Positions 10,512 to 21,056 are shown, counted from the stretch's first letter. The stretch is 64,000 nt of DNA from Hypholoma sublateritium FD-334 SS-4 (GCA_000827495.1 KN817545.1:277693-341692), one strand, 5' to 3'. Made by a program: numbers and translations. Notes: generated from the letters alone by a model not told the origin.

Positions 10512-12777
10512 ATGTCGACAAACTCAAGTGAGTGAATCTCCACCATGACAATGAATATAGCAGTCTAATGTGCGCCAATCACACCAATCGTCCGCGCATT
10601 CTCAGCAGGAAAAAGTAAGCGCTTCTCTAGACAATCGCTGTTCATCGTGCTTTTCACGTAACCTCAGACATAGGTGATAAAGATTTCTTAAGCGCCCTTG
10701 TCGCGTTCTTGGAGCCGGTCATCCAAGGATATGCAGCATCATCAGGTAAGATGATCAGTATTTTATTTTGAAGACCAAGAGTAAATTGGTTCACTCTCCA
10801 GTGTCCACCAAGGCCAGCAATCAAAACCGTATAATATACTAGCATCAGTGAGGGTTGACCTTGTGCTGATTGGTTGTACTGTAGACCACAGTGATGCCGA
10901 GTTAATAAATGGTTTGGAGGGCAGGAATTTGCTGTCTGCCTTGACAGCATTTGCTAAAGCGGCCGTGCATGTCCCTCCAAAAGCTCATAGCAAGAAAAGT
11001 AGGATATTGTAGTCTCTCAAAGTCGATTTTTTTTCTGAAAAAAATCACTAGACAAACCGTCCAAACACGGAGGAGCCGTGCACGATAAAAAGATAGCTGA
11101 AGTTACGGCAACCCCGAATCTTCCCAAAGGTGGGAATTCTACCGCGCGCTTGAATGATATCAATCTCATCAATGTTCTGTCAAATAAAATACAGAAGTCC
11201 CGCGGAGTGAATTGGAGACCAAGACGCTGAGCGCGACCCGTGCCCATGTATTCAACAAGATGCCCATCCGTCTTCTGGCCTTTGACAAAAATGGATCCAA
11301 TATTCAACTCATTGGACGCAATCAAATATTCTCCTCCATACTCCCCGGTGTACTTGCCAACATATCAAAGCCCGAGTTTCAATCGGAATGGGTGGAAGCC
11401 GAAGCATTGAAGGACTTTGAAGTCATGGTGCTATCTTCGCGACTCCGCCATAACAAAATGAAGCGCCTACTAGAGGAGGTCGTCAAGGAAAGTGTGGACT
11501 ATGCCATCCTTTCACACACTTGGATGCGAGATACGCCCGGCGACATCACCTTCCATGACTGGGCCACACGCGAGCACGATCCACGGGGGAATAACAAGAT
11601 TGTCAAGTTCTGTGAAGTCGCTGCACGAAACCATAGCGTAACCCTAGGGTGGATCGACACCGTCTGTATCAACAAAGACAGCAGCTCGGAACTCGACGAG
11701 TCCATACGGTCCATGTATAACTGGTACCGGGGCGCTTCTGTCTGCATCACATATCTTTCGGAAACTGCCAGTATCTCTGATGCGCACCGCGACTCATGGT
11801 TCACCCGCGGCTGGACCTTGCAGGAGTTGCTCGCGCCTGTCCGCAGTGTCTTCTACAACAAGTGTTGGAATGAATTGGGGTGCAGCGATGATTCCGAGGT
11901 CCAAACAGTCATCCAAAAAGCAAGCGGAATTACCACAAAAGAGTTGAACCTGAGTTGGAAGGGCTCTATTGCGGAAATCCCCTTCTCGCGCAGGATGCAG
12001 ATGGCGTGCGGTCGGCAGGTTACGCGTGAAGAAGACACATCGTACTCGCTCATGGGCATTCTCGGTGTCGACATACCAATCGCTTACGGCGAGGGAACCA
12101 GGCGCGCATTCTTCCGCCTTGTCCGTGAACTCTTCAACACGAAAAAAAATGTTTTGGATCTTTTTAACCGGAGTTATGATGACGGCGAAGGCCTCCTACC
12201 ATCATCGCTGGAATCTTACCGATACCGGTCTGTCCAGTGGGATCATCCTAATGGAGGTACATATCTGGACAAATTTCTGCCTGTCGACCCAATTATTACA
12301 ACCCACCTGGGCTTGCGTGTTCCACTTCTCCTTGCTCCTGGACTGGTGATTGCTGGAACGGGTGATAAGCACTATCTGCCAAAAGGATCCCTCTCTGCAG
12401 AAATACCATCCACAGCTGTTTCCCGCAAAACTGGTGAAAAGGCCTTTCTAGACACCCTTTTGTGTGACAGCAGACTATACACAGGAGGCCTCACCGCCAA
12501 TGCTGCGACATTACCAAATGGAATACCACATATACAAATGCTAGGAATAGTAAATTTTGGTGTCGACAGCAACGACCACATCCTGCTTCCTGAACAATGT
12601 TTTCCGTTGAGTTTAAACTGGAATGGACTGCAGGAAGGAAACTTCATTCCTACTGGAAATGTAATGATAAAACCTGGAATGCCATTGCACTTCAGCCTCA
12701 AGTCCAAGACAGGTTTTGAAATCCATAAAGCCAACCTGGAAGAACATGGGATACACCTTATATGTTTGTACTTATAA
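10512..12777 (+). CDS. HET-domain (heterokaryon incompatibility) protein
   Basis: Seven exons in phase give 633 residues: 10512-10527, 10609-10614, 10668-10745, 10802-10828, 10885-10998, 11052-11129 and 11195-12777. The large last exon carries the HET domain at about residues 209-321, with the three family blocks YAILSHTW (209-216), GWIDTVCINK...LDESIRSMY (258-280) and the WTLQELLAP block (313-321). A YSLMGILGV...AYGEG block follows, as is usual for basidiomycete members. The roughly 106-residue N-terminal part has no domain I recognise. It is supported by phase only, and its 6-nt second exon is doubtful; translation could instead begin at the ATG at 11260 (MPIRLL), a common start in the family. 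HET proteins trigger programmed cell death on non-self fusion in ascomycetes, while their role in mushrooms is mostly unproven. The C-terminal half is not recognised. Confidence 0.8.
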
Positions 12778-15370
12778 TAATGTCATATAATTATATCTAT
12801 TAGTCTCTTTTTTGTCATAAACATATATTCTATATTGTACTATTTCAGCTACTGTGGTGACACAGCACATTAAGAAGAGTATTCTCAATACTGTCTGGTG
12901 CAGATTGATCTCCTTGGCTGTGACGCTGATTCCTGACGCAGGACTGAGCACCAGCCCCGAGGCACCATATTCTCGGCTATCTTGAACCAATGCGCTACCC
13001 TTAGCCGGACATTAAGCACAAATAACGACAGACGCTTTGCAGACGCTAGGTTATAGGGCACGGACGTTGTCGTGAGTATGTCCGCGCTCGGGGACGTCCG
13101 CGTTGCATCCATGAACAAGGTCCCCGCCTTGGGGAAAGTGCCGACCGCGCTGCATAGGATTTCGGAGCGACAGGGCTGGCGGCCGCGCTGAGGGTGCGCA
13201 CTCTATGCATTAGTGGAAGCAATGCCTTGCGATAAATGTGCCACTTCGAGTGGCGTGACGGCAGCGAGGGACCAAATACACCTGTCACTGGTATTTGGCG
13301 CTACCATTTTATGTGGCTGGCGTTGGCATCACAAGTGAATTGCACAGAGCAGGCCAACGAGGGACTGAGCGACTGCCCAAGCGTCCTGCTGTATCCTGGC
13401 CCCGACGCAGGCTACGACGGATACCAGCGGTGTCGGTGCCAGCGGTACAACCACGACACGGGCGCATATAGAGATGCCCGACAATTCCGGTGGGGAGAAG
13501 CACGTGTGCGCCGTCCGACTAGGCGGTCGATGGGGAACGAGGCGGAGTGAGGCGCGAACTATTGGGTTAATCGTTTTGGCTGGGATGAATGTTGGAGACA
13601 GGACTACTAGATGGTTTGCGTATACGTCATGTGGCAGGGCGGAATGAACGAGGGATGAGAGTCACTCCGGGTGTGTTGGAAGGACAGCGAAAGAAGTCAG
13701 ATACGTAGGTAGGCTCAAATATTGCCGTTCCGTGTATTTGATTCGTGTCCGAGATCAACGCAAGCCATCTTGAGCGTGTGGGATGGCAGAGAGAGACCCC
13801 GCCACGCGGAGATGATGGGGCGCGCCCTGGAACGAAGAACCGTCGAAGGACCATATCTCTTTGGATATTTAAATATGCATAGGCCTGCGTGTTTCAGAGG
13901 CAGAATTATACTCACTACCAGACGATCTTAGTATGTTCTTGATGAGCTACCTATGCGCGGGACGGTTATCATTGATCCCTACTGACAGGGGATAGACTGA
14001 GCCGACATGGGTGGGCAGAAATGGCGGAGAGCGGGCTGGGCGGGTAGCGTCGTGTCGTAACTTGCAGAGTACATTCTGCTCGGGCTCCGTCAAGGCTCCG
14101 TCGACAGCACTTACACTGTGCGTATTGCGATGTGTATCGACTGGACACGCGGACGACTCGGAGGAGGGAGTCAAGGTCAGGGTATTGGTATGTGGCGTTT
14201 TCGGCCGCTGGGTTGTAGAGAGAGCTGGGAGCGACGATGGTCACTCTTCTGTGAAGATCGATGGGGTCGGGTGCGCTGCATGAGTGAGCCGCGTTGGGAT
14301 AGTCGAGACACAAGGTTTGTTCCTAGCTAAAAGCCGGGACTTAGAAGGAAAGTGAGCGAGACGCGTGGGGCACGCGCTGCTGGTGGTTTTTTGAAAGGAT
14401 GATGGGGGGAGACGGAGAAGCATAAGATGAATGAGTGCTTTCTGCCATCTAGCAGAAGGGGCTCTCATGGGTGGATGTGGGCGGTGGGCGGATATCTGGC
14501 GCACCATGTGCACGGTTCGCGTCCGGAATACAGGTCGACGACTCACGAAGGCATGCTGGAAGGTGCTAAACGTTGTTGAACTTGCTATGTAAGCTTATGC
14601 ATTTTCAAGACAGACTCAGATGTACTCACCAGACAACCCGGTTTCAGCGTCTTGATTAGTTATTTTCACGCCAAGTCACTGAAATCTATTTATCCAACCA
14701 AAAACCAACAGAGATCAATAGACATAGATGCCAACGACACGTCGAACGAAGGCAGTCGGCCATTGGACGACGACGACCAAGGAAATGTGGGATTTGGCGC
14801 GGCGAGTATTCGGCTCAACGCTTGGCACGCAATCAATGTCGAACGGACGAGAAAACGGACGAGTAAGACAGAGCAGGACGGGCTTGCTGTAGAGTCACCG
14901 TGGTTGACGGCAAAGGCGTGTTGTTTGGTTGCAGTCGTCGCGGACGTTGTAAAATGATGTCGGTTGTTGACCTTTCCGATTCAGACGTTGTAACTGTTGT
15001 GTAGCTGTGCTACCTCTTCTCGGGCTCGTTATGTAGTAGTTTCCTTCCTGAAACAGCAGGCCATATACAACAGCCCGATGGAGCTTTGGTATCATCGCAA
15101 ATGTTCAACGAAGTGCGAAAATGCTAGAAACAGACAAGAAATAGCAATCTCACTTTTTCCACAAACTATTTTTGGTGTCCCATGCTCAACCTATGCTAGA
15201 AACAACAATTGTCAGCAACAGCACTTTCAGAAACAGCAATTTTCAGAAGGTCGATCGCAATTGGTTGGTCCAGGCTGTACACTTTGCATAGGTATTTTAT
15301 AACTCTGACATACACGTTGTATGTTCTACAAACAACTCATCTACACGTTCAATGAAGCATCAAAACAGCA
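12778..15370. other. Long intergenic region, no supported gene
   Basis: Many short frames appear on both strands, none with a domain or an exon chain. The part from 13050 to 14550 is GC-rich, and from 14950 on AT-rich with CAACAGC/ACAGCA words that also recur upstream of the 18306 gene. I looked for further copies of the C2H2-family exons or MIX17 here and found none that I could align. Confidence 0.45.
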
Positions 15371-15449
15371 ACAGCACAACCGTTATCGTTTCAATCAAGT
15401 TCTCTGTACTGACAGAGGTTATCTGCTGTAACTAAATAGTACTATTTAA
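15371..15449 (+). promoter_or_regulatory. Conserved family promoter block, copy B
   Basis: ACAGCACA lies at 15371-15378, TCTCTGTA at 15401, ATCTGCTGTAAC at 15421-15432 and TATTTAA at 15443-15449, 44 nt before the start codon at 15493. Order and spacing match the block before 18306 closely (TCTCTGTATCGACAG...TGTCTGTTGTAGC...TATTTAA) and the block before 9033 less so. Confidence 0.55.
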
Positions 15450-15492
15450 CCTCAGGCCTCAGTCTCCGGAGCTTACAATACTCTCGATTCCA

Positions 15493-17014
15493 ATGCCTTT
15501 CTCTGCCCCATTAGAATATAGTCAGTCGTCGGAGGGGGACAAGTTAGATCTCGAGTGGTCGGAGTGGGTCATTTTACCGGCGGAAATTTATGGATTCTGC
15601 ACAACATTCAGAAGGGACATTGACGAGAAATATGTCTGTATTTTATTTTGGCCAAGATCGTCATAGTGTTCATTACTAACTTGTCTGTTTGTAGGGTCTG
15701 CATGATGCAACAATGGCTACCCAGTTCTTATCTCACAATGCACATGGCCTCGCAGGCGCTGCTACATTGCACCCACTGTTAATGCACACAGAATTCGAGC
15801 CCGGACTGGATGATTTTCCTGTGAAGATGTTGGGAATCGACGAGTTCGACTTTGAATGTGCCTCTATTCCTCAAGTGAGCTTACCAGCGTCGGCATTTTT
15901 ACTCTCACTCATTGACATCCTTATTATCAGGGTCAAGCTTTTCAGCCTTCTTTTAAAGACGATGCTGGAAAGATTGAACTCCAGCATGCATTGGATATAT
16001 CTGAAGAGGAAATTCCAATGATATGCACAGCATCTGATCGTTCTCCTCAGGTAGGCTCACCGATGTCTGTATATCGAGTATCAATTATTTACACATAACT
16101 TTTTGTAAAACGGATACCCAGGCCACATTTACTAATGATCCATATTTATTCGCCAAGTCCCCTCCTCTCGCAACAGCAAACAATCACCCACAGATAGCTA
16201 GTGCGTTTCTGCCTCACAATCAGCATGTCAGTGAGGCTGACCCATTGGCCCCGCTAGTGAGTCTAAGGATATCATGGTGTACATCACGACAGTTAAATTT
16301 ACCTTTCAGCCTGCCTCTGACGGCCCCGCCGTGGGTTGCGAAGCTATGGACACCGGCCATTACCTCCAAATCCCTGATAAATTTACTCCCAATGTTCAGT
16401 GTCACAGTGAGGCCGCATCTTGGGCCATTCCAGTGAGTATTAGGCCAGATCTATTTCCGTATCCAGGCAGTGAAATCTATATTTCAGTCTGACAGCCACG
16501 TAGGTTACGCTGGGATAAGCGCTGGCCATCATCATGATTTGCACGCCTCTTGCATAGATCATCGACTGGCCCTCAATAACAGTATATCTAATAATACCCA
16601 GCGACTGCGAGTCTCTCGGTTGCCTCGAATGCGACCCACCACACGCAGCGGTAAATTTCGGGAGGCCTTGACCATTGCACTGGTAAACCGCCGCTTGAAC
16701 AGTAAGTGTATCTGTGCAAACTGAGGGATTTAACATGGCTGACCTGGGCTACAGGGTGCAACCATCTTCTCTGTAGTGGTACATACGATGACGAACTCGT
16801 TGAACCCACACTCTCGCTGCCCACGAGATTCGACGAAGTCCGTAATTCGCGCGCCTCGCGCGACTTTCCCACGATTCACCGACGCATCGCCCGACACCGC
16901 CCCGCGTTTACGGCATATTCTACTCCATATGCCAAGAACATGTTTACATTACTAAAAGGCCGCTCCGACATTATATCACAAGGTCAAATACAGAGCGCGC
17001 TTGTTGATCCATGA
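15493..17014 (+). CDS. Paralog of the 18306 gene, zinc-finger cysteines apparently lost
   Basis: Seven exons, 15493-15633, 15695-15874, 15931-16050, 16122-16256, 16310-16432, 16488-16701 and 16755-17014, give 390 residues. The first five introns are phase 0 and the sixth is phase 1, exactly as in the gene at 18306. Exons start and end with the same words: GQ at the start of exon 3, a Pro-Gln before the third intron, WAIP before the fifth, and a G-x-x-AGHHH exon. The protein is acidic, then rich in Pro, His and Ser, and looks disordered. The C-terminal part, where the paralog carries two fingers, has only CNHLLC and no proper Cys2-His2 spacing. In another frame near 16618 a Cys-x2-Cys appears, suggesting a frameshift. 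Either the DNA-binding end is degenerate or the 3' model is wrong. The first donor is a weak GTCTGT. Confidence 0.55.
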
Positions 17015-18160
17015 CAGCGCATGATGGTTCAACATTTGTTTAAATTTAGGCGCCCACATGCGGCGGTAAAGCACCGCCTCCCTTTCTGAAACTCGTTTCT
17101 TCATTCTATTTCTGCAAAATTCGGCGTAAAGTACACAATCATATATACATTATTCAAAGTATATCAGTACATAAAGAGTCTAGTCGAACTTGCTGTATAG
17201 GAGTCCAGGCCCTCGCACAGATTTCGAAATTCGCGCAGTCGTCCACTGCACGAGCTGAACAGCACTGTGCAGATGAGCTCCCATACTACCTAGTCTTCCA
17301 CAGCGGGCAAGTTTTAGGCCCCGATCCCAGACGTTGCTGATGTATGGATATGGATATGGATGGAATAAGATGGAATAGGTATTTAAATGGAGGTACATGT
17401 AAGCAGTGTAAATCCGATGTATCGTGAATGCATGGCTGTGCACACTGCCGCGATTTATACATAGATGTGGAGTGCTTTTAAACTATAGATATACAGCAGT
17501 ACAGCAGCGGTATGGCTGGGGGAATGGATGCAATAATGGACGAGATGATTATTTTCGATCGATGTGGTTGTAAATCTAATATATCGTCTGTGGTTGTACA
17601 TACTGCTGTAGTTTATGCATAGGTGTAGAGTACTTTGATGGATACACAACAGCCGCATGGATGGGATGATTAATACTCTAAACAAGATCTGCCTCGCTTC
17701 GCTGCGGCAAAGATTGGATAAATCCAAGCATAGCAAGTCGTCATTTGGCTGTCATAATATACTTTCAGTAAGTGAGAAATACAGAATGAGGAAGCTTGGG
17801 CCCTCGAGCTCAAAAGGAGGGAAATATCACCGACAAACAAAAGCGTGTCATAATTATAAGTATATGAGTGATCGTAATGGATGGACCGCAAATCTGATGT
17901 ATCGGTCATGGCCTGGAATAGGAAAAATGTGGCTGGGCAATGCTACTGATTCAATGTTACATAGCGTGTTCTATCGATCCATACTAAGTACACGCTTGCC
18001 TGTAATCTGTAGGTCCCGGAGATGAGTCGTCAACGCCCGGACGTGCGCTTTGTACCGATAATACTTTACAGCCCTCCCCTGACGGTACGCACCGTCCATT
18101 TTGAAAACAGCACACAGTTCTGTTGCAATTCTGTATCCTCCCGTACAGAAAAACAGCAAA
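17015..18160. repeat. Intergenic region with degenerate direct repeats
   Basis: Units around 17410-17500 and 17570-17650 share an order of words: AAATC(C/T)(G/A)AT(G/A)TATCGT, then CTG(C/T)..., then TTTAT(A/G)CATAG(A/G)TGT(G/A)GAGT(G/A)CTTT, then TATACA/GATACA and CAGCAG/CAGCCG. The offset is about 165-180 nt. A third partial copy (GCAAATCTGATGTATCGGTCATGG) begins near 17888. GGATATGGATATGGATGGAA near 17345 is a short simple repeat. No gene is supported. Confidence 0.45.
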
Positions 18161-18261
18161 ACAGCACATATTGAAGTGACAGCAGAACAGCGCATACTTT
18201 CTGTTTCGATTTTTCTCTGTATCGACAGCCATTGTCTGTTGTAGCCAAATGTACTATTTAA
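18161..18261 (+). promoter_or_regulatory. Conserved family promoter block, copy C
   Basis: ACAGCACA lies at 18161-18168, a TCTCTGTATCGACAG segment near 18214-18228, TGTCTGTTGTAGC at 18233-18245 and TATTTAA at 18255-18261, 45 nt before the start codon at 18306. It is shared with the blocks before 15493 and 9033. Confidence 0.6.
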
Positions 18262-18305
18262 TCTCCAGTTAAAGCCATGACACTCTCATATCACTTTTTC
18301 TTTCA

Positions 18306-19667
18306 ATGTCTTTCCCTACCCCTTCAAATTATAGTCAAGCGTCGGAATGGGATCCTCAGTGGTGGGAGTGGGTCAATTTGAGGCCGTATGATGATGCTGG
18401 AGGAACAATATCGGGGGACATTGGTAACCAAGATGTCCCTGTATCTATTCCTCCGGTATGCTTACTAGTGTCGGTATATTCACCATCACTTATTGACGCC
18501 ATTATTTGTAGGGTCAAGCGAACTCGCAGGCCTTCACCGCCCCTAACCCGTTTTCCTGGCCTCCTTCGACACAATTATACAATGACCCGCAAGTCGAGGA
18601 GCTCGGATTGAGTGCTTTTCAAGGGGGATACCCGGATGTTAGCATGGCATCTGTTTGGCCTCCTCAGGCAAGCTCGTCAGTGTCTGTGTGTTCAACTCAT
18701 TGACGCCGAATTTTTTAGGACCCGGCTACCCAAGCTGCATACAACGATTCACAACTTGGCGATGGTGCTCCGCAATACGTTCACCCGCAAACCCTCGGTG
18801 GTTTTCCCTTCTATAATCAGCAAGCTGGATTTCCAGTGTATGCCACGCTTGTGAGTGTTAGGCCAAAAGCATGTCTACGGTCGCGAAAGCTGAATATATC
18901 CCAGCCTGATATCGAGGCGGGTTTAGGCGCCGGCTATCACTCTACCTTTCCCTCCTATGGCGGCGAATGGGAAACAAGCTTCGGCGAGGCCGAATCGCGG
19001 GCCATGCCAGTGCGTGTTATGCCAACATAGCGTCCGTAGCGACAACTAAACCATATTGAGTCAGCCCGGAGGCCCCGCAAGGGACGCAAGTTTAGGCGCC
19101 GGCCATCACCCACACGTCGGCCCTGGCGCTCCCACCGATGATGTCCAGGCCGCGATAGACGTCGTATGGGCCGGGCCGGAGCAGTGGGCCATGCCAGTGA
19201 GTGCGCGGCCGTCAGAACGCGCATCACCGCGACGGCTAAATTGATATTCCAGTCTGCCAGCCTGGCAGGCAACGAAGGGACAGGCGGCGCCGGGCCGCAC
19301 GGTTTCTCCCCTGCACCCTCGCACGCCACCCACATAGACCGACCGGTGAACACAGCCGTCGATGTTTCGAGCGCGAAAGGCGCCACGGCGCGGCGCACGC
19401 GCCCCGTGATACGCAGCTGCCCGCACTGCCCGCGGGAGTTCACCACCCTGCTCCGCTTCGGAAGCAAGTGGCCCTGCTCTCGTCGATCGTGTGCGCGCTG
19501 ACAGTTTGACTGCTGCAGCGCACTGCAACCGCTTCCACGTGCGGCCGGGGGAGCAGAGGCGGTATGGATGCGCGAATTGTGGGTACAGCACGACGTACAA
19601 GGGGGACCTGGGACGGCACCAGAAGGCTTGCCAGAGGCGCGCGGCACGCACAGCTCCTGGGATCTGA
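18306..19667 (+). CDS. C2H2-type zinc-finger protein with repeated exon modules
   Basis: Seven exons, 18306-18455, 18512-18667, 18719-18850, 18905-19009, 19065-19196, 19253-19463 and 19519-19667, give 344 residues. All introns but the last are phase 0. The long N-terminal part is Pro-, Gly-, Gln- and aromatic-rich and looks disordered, like an activation region. Exons 4 and 5 repeat a module, G-LGAG(Y/H)H...AMP, each ending just before the donor. The C-terminus holds one classical finger, CPHC-x12-H-x4-H, and a second variant finger, CANC-x12-H-x3-C. The first finger is split by an intron whose donor must be GC (GCAAGT at 19464); only that choice gives correct finger spacing and no stop. The second intron is also GC-AG (GCAAGC at 18668), where the paralog has GT. 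It is probably a DNA-binding regulator; its targets are unknown. Confidence 0.7.
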
Positions 19668-20247
19668 TATCTGATCATGCACGCCGGCCGCGAGTTTATT
19701 GAATGAGTGCACCCTTCCCACGTGGACCTATTTCTCAATATTTATAGCGTAGATTATCAGATTATAGATACAGTCGACTCCCTCTTAACCCATACCTCTC
19801 GGTGGAGCCGAAAGTATGGGTTATAGAGAGTATTACTTAGAGGAAGGTCGGCCAAAATGTTATTTAAAACTTCTTGTCAGCGGTGTTTGCTTTATGGTCA
19901 AGCCAGCGCACAGGGCGGTTTGCGTACTGAGTCTCGCTGCGATTTCGCTGACGTGGATGAACGGGGTCGCGGCGGAGACTGCATGAGAGCGAGCGGCCGT
20001 CGACTGGCGCCTCAGAGTGTTGCGCCGGATACCATGGCACGGCGGAGCAGGCGTCCGGGCCGTAAGGCAAAATACCGCACGCGTGGATGAAGACGCGCGC
20101 CGATTCGATGCCAGCGCGATGGGGTTATACGATGAGCAGGATATTCAGCGCGGGCTACATACATGATATGGATATTCTAGGTACTATAAGTACGCATATG
20201 TATGCCGCCGGGATATATGCGCTCCAGCGGTCGTCGAGATGTCGCCC
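19668..20247. other. Spacer between convergent zinc-finger gene and MIX17
   Basis: This holds the 3' ends of both genes. I see no gene. The part from about 20130 to 20230 aligns with 9370-9440 in the duplicated block, with a shared stretch around TATGCCGC(C/T)GGGATAT(A/G)TGCG. The inverted repeat near 19787 is listed separately. Confidence 0.5.
19787..19822. repeat. Inverted repeat, possible hairpin
   Basis: AACCCATAC at 19787-19795 pairs with GTATGGGTT at 19814-19822 around an 18-nt loop, and partly matching CTCT/AGAG words flank it. It lies about 120 nt after the stop codon of the zinc-finger gene, so it may mark a transcript end. It could also be a remnant of a small inverted-repeat element. 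Confidence 0.4.
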
Positions 20248-20883
20248 TTAGTACGGGGAAGCAGCGGCCTGGCACTAAAACGTAAACAAACAGGGTAAGG
20301 TTAGGGTTAACAGGGGGGGGGCGAGCAGGGAAGGGAAGACGCACAGCCTTGAGCTGCTCGAGGTACCATGTGCACGAGGGCATGTCCGCCTTCTCGAGGC
20401 ACCGGGTGAAGTCTACACACCGCCAGCAAAACCACATCAGCTATACGCCCAACAACAAACACATAAAACCCGACGTACCCTTCGCCTGCACCTCGCACGA
20501 GATCCCCGTCCCCTGCTGTTGCTGCTGCTGCACGGGCGGCGCCTCCGCGGCGGGCGCGGCGCTGCTGCTCCCGCCGAAGAGCATGCTCGAGAGCCCGTGG
20601 CCAATTGTCGATCCGACGGCGACGCTGCCGGCGGTGGCGGCCATCTGTGCGAGCATCCCCGGGCCCTGGGCGGGTGGGGCGTGGGACGCAGCGGCGGCGG
20701 GGAGCGCAGGGGGGTGCGCGGCGGAGGCGTAGCCTGATGGGGCGGCGGCGGTGGAGGCGCTGCGGGTCTGTGCGGGTGCGGCGCGCGATGCGGGTGCGGA
20801 GGCGCGGGAACGGGATTGGCGCTGCGGGCGGAACGTCAGCATATAATGGGGAGAGAGATAGGCAAAGATGGACGTACGGCCAT
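20248..20883 (-). CDS. CHCH-domain mitochondrial protein, MIX17/CHCHD2-CHCHD10 homologue
   Basis: Four exons, 20883-20878, 20821-20479, 20412-20345 and 20274-20248, give 147 residues. The first exon is only ATG GCC, joined to RQSRSRAS, the arginine/serine-rich targeting start usual for MIX17. Then comes a low-complexity Ala/Pro stretch, the conserved [10 protein letters not shown]...[13 protein letters not shown] glycine-rich helix, a poly-Gln run (VQQQQQQG), and a twin CX9C CHCH domain: C-EVQAKDFTR-C and [11 protein letters not shown]. The last acceptor is set at 20275 because it restores the fourth cysteine and the usual C-Q-A-A-A ending. Family members are oxidised and held in the intermembrane space by the Mia40 route and influence respiration and cristae. 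It starts 173 bp from the divergently oriented mL45-like gene. Confidence 0.9.
20290..20316. repeat. Telomere-like repeat inside the last MIX17 intron
   Basis: The stretch reads CAGGGTAAGG TTAGGGTTAA CAGGG, with one perfect TTAGGGTTA at 20301-20309 and degenerate neighbours, followed by a run of G. TTAGGG is the telomere unit of most filamentous fungi. A more degenerate equivalent (GGGTTTGGGTGAACAGGGTTGCG) is at about 9515-9540 beside the MIX17 pseudogene. Confidence 0.4.
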
Positions 20884-21056
20884 TGGTGTTGGTGGTGGTG
20901 GTGGTGGTTCGGGGACAAGGAGGAGGGGACGAGAAATTTGGGCACTGACGCGTGGCGGCCGCCGATCGCTGCCGAGCCAACCAAATGCGGCCAAACGGTC
21001 ACGCTGTTCCCGAAAATTCGACGCTCACAGGTCCGTCACCTCCCGCCTCCTCGCCC
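20884..21056. promoter_or_regulatory. Bidirectional promoter between MIX17 and the mL45-like gene
   Basis: Only 173 bp separate the two start codons, so the genes share a promoter region. It contains a GGTGGTGGTGGTGG run at about 20890-20905 and AAATTTGGGCACTG further on. There is no clear TATA box in either direction. Both products are predicted to be mitochondrial, which suggests shared control. Confidence 0.6.

Noticed and set aside
18955..19738. Long minus-strand frames opposite the zinc-finger gene
   Set aside because: Antisense readings of GC-rich coding exons; they cross well-supported exon borders of the plus-strand gene.
20307..21002. 231-residue minus-strand frame over MIX17
   Set aside because: A shadow of the real MIX17 exon in another frame; Arg/His-rich as expected for an out-of-frame reading of Ala/Pro codons.
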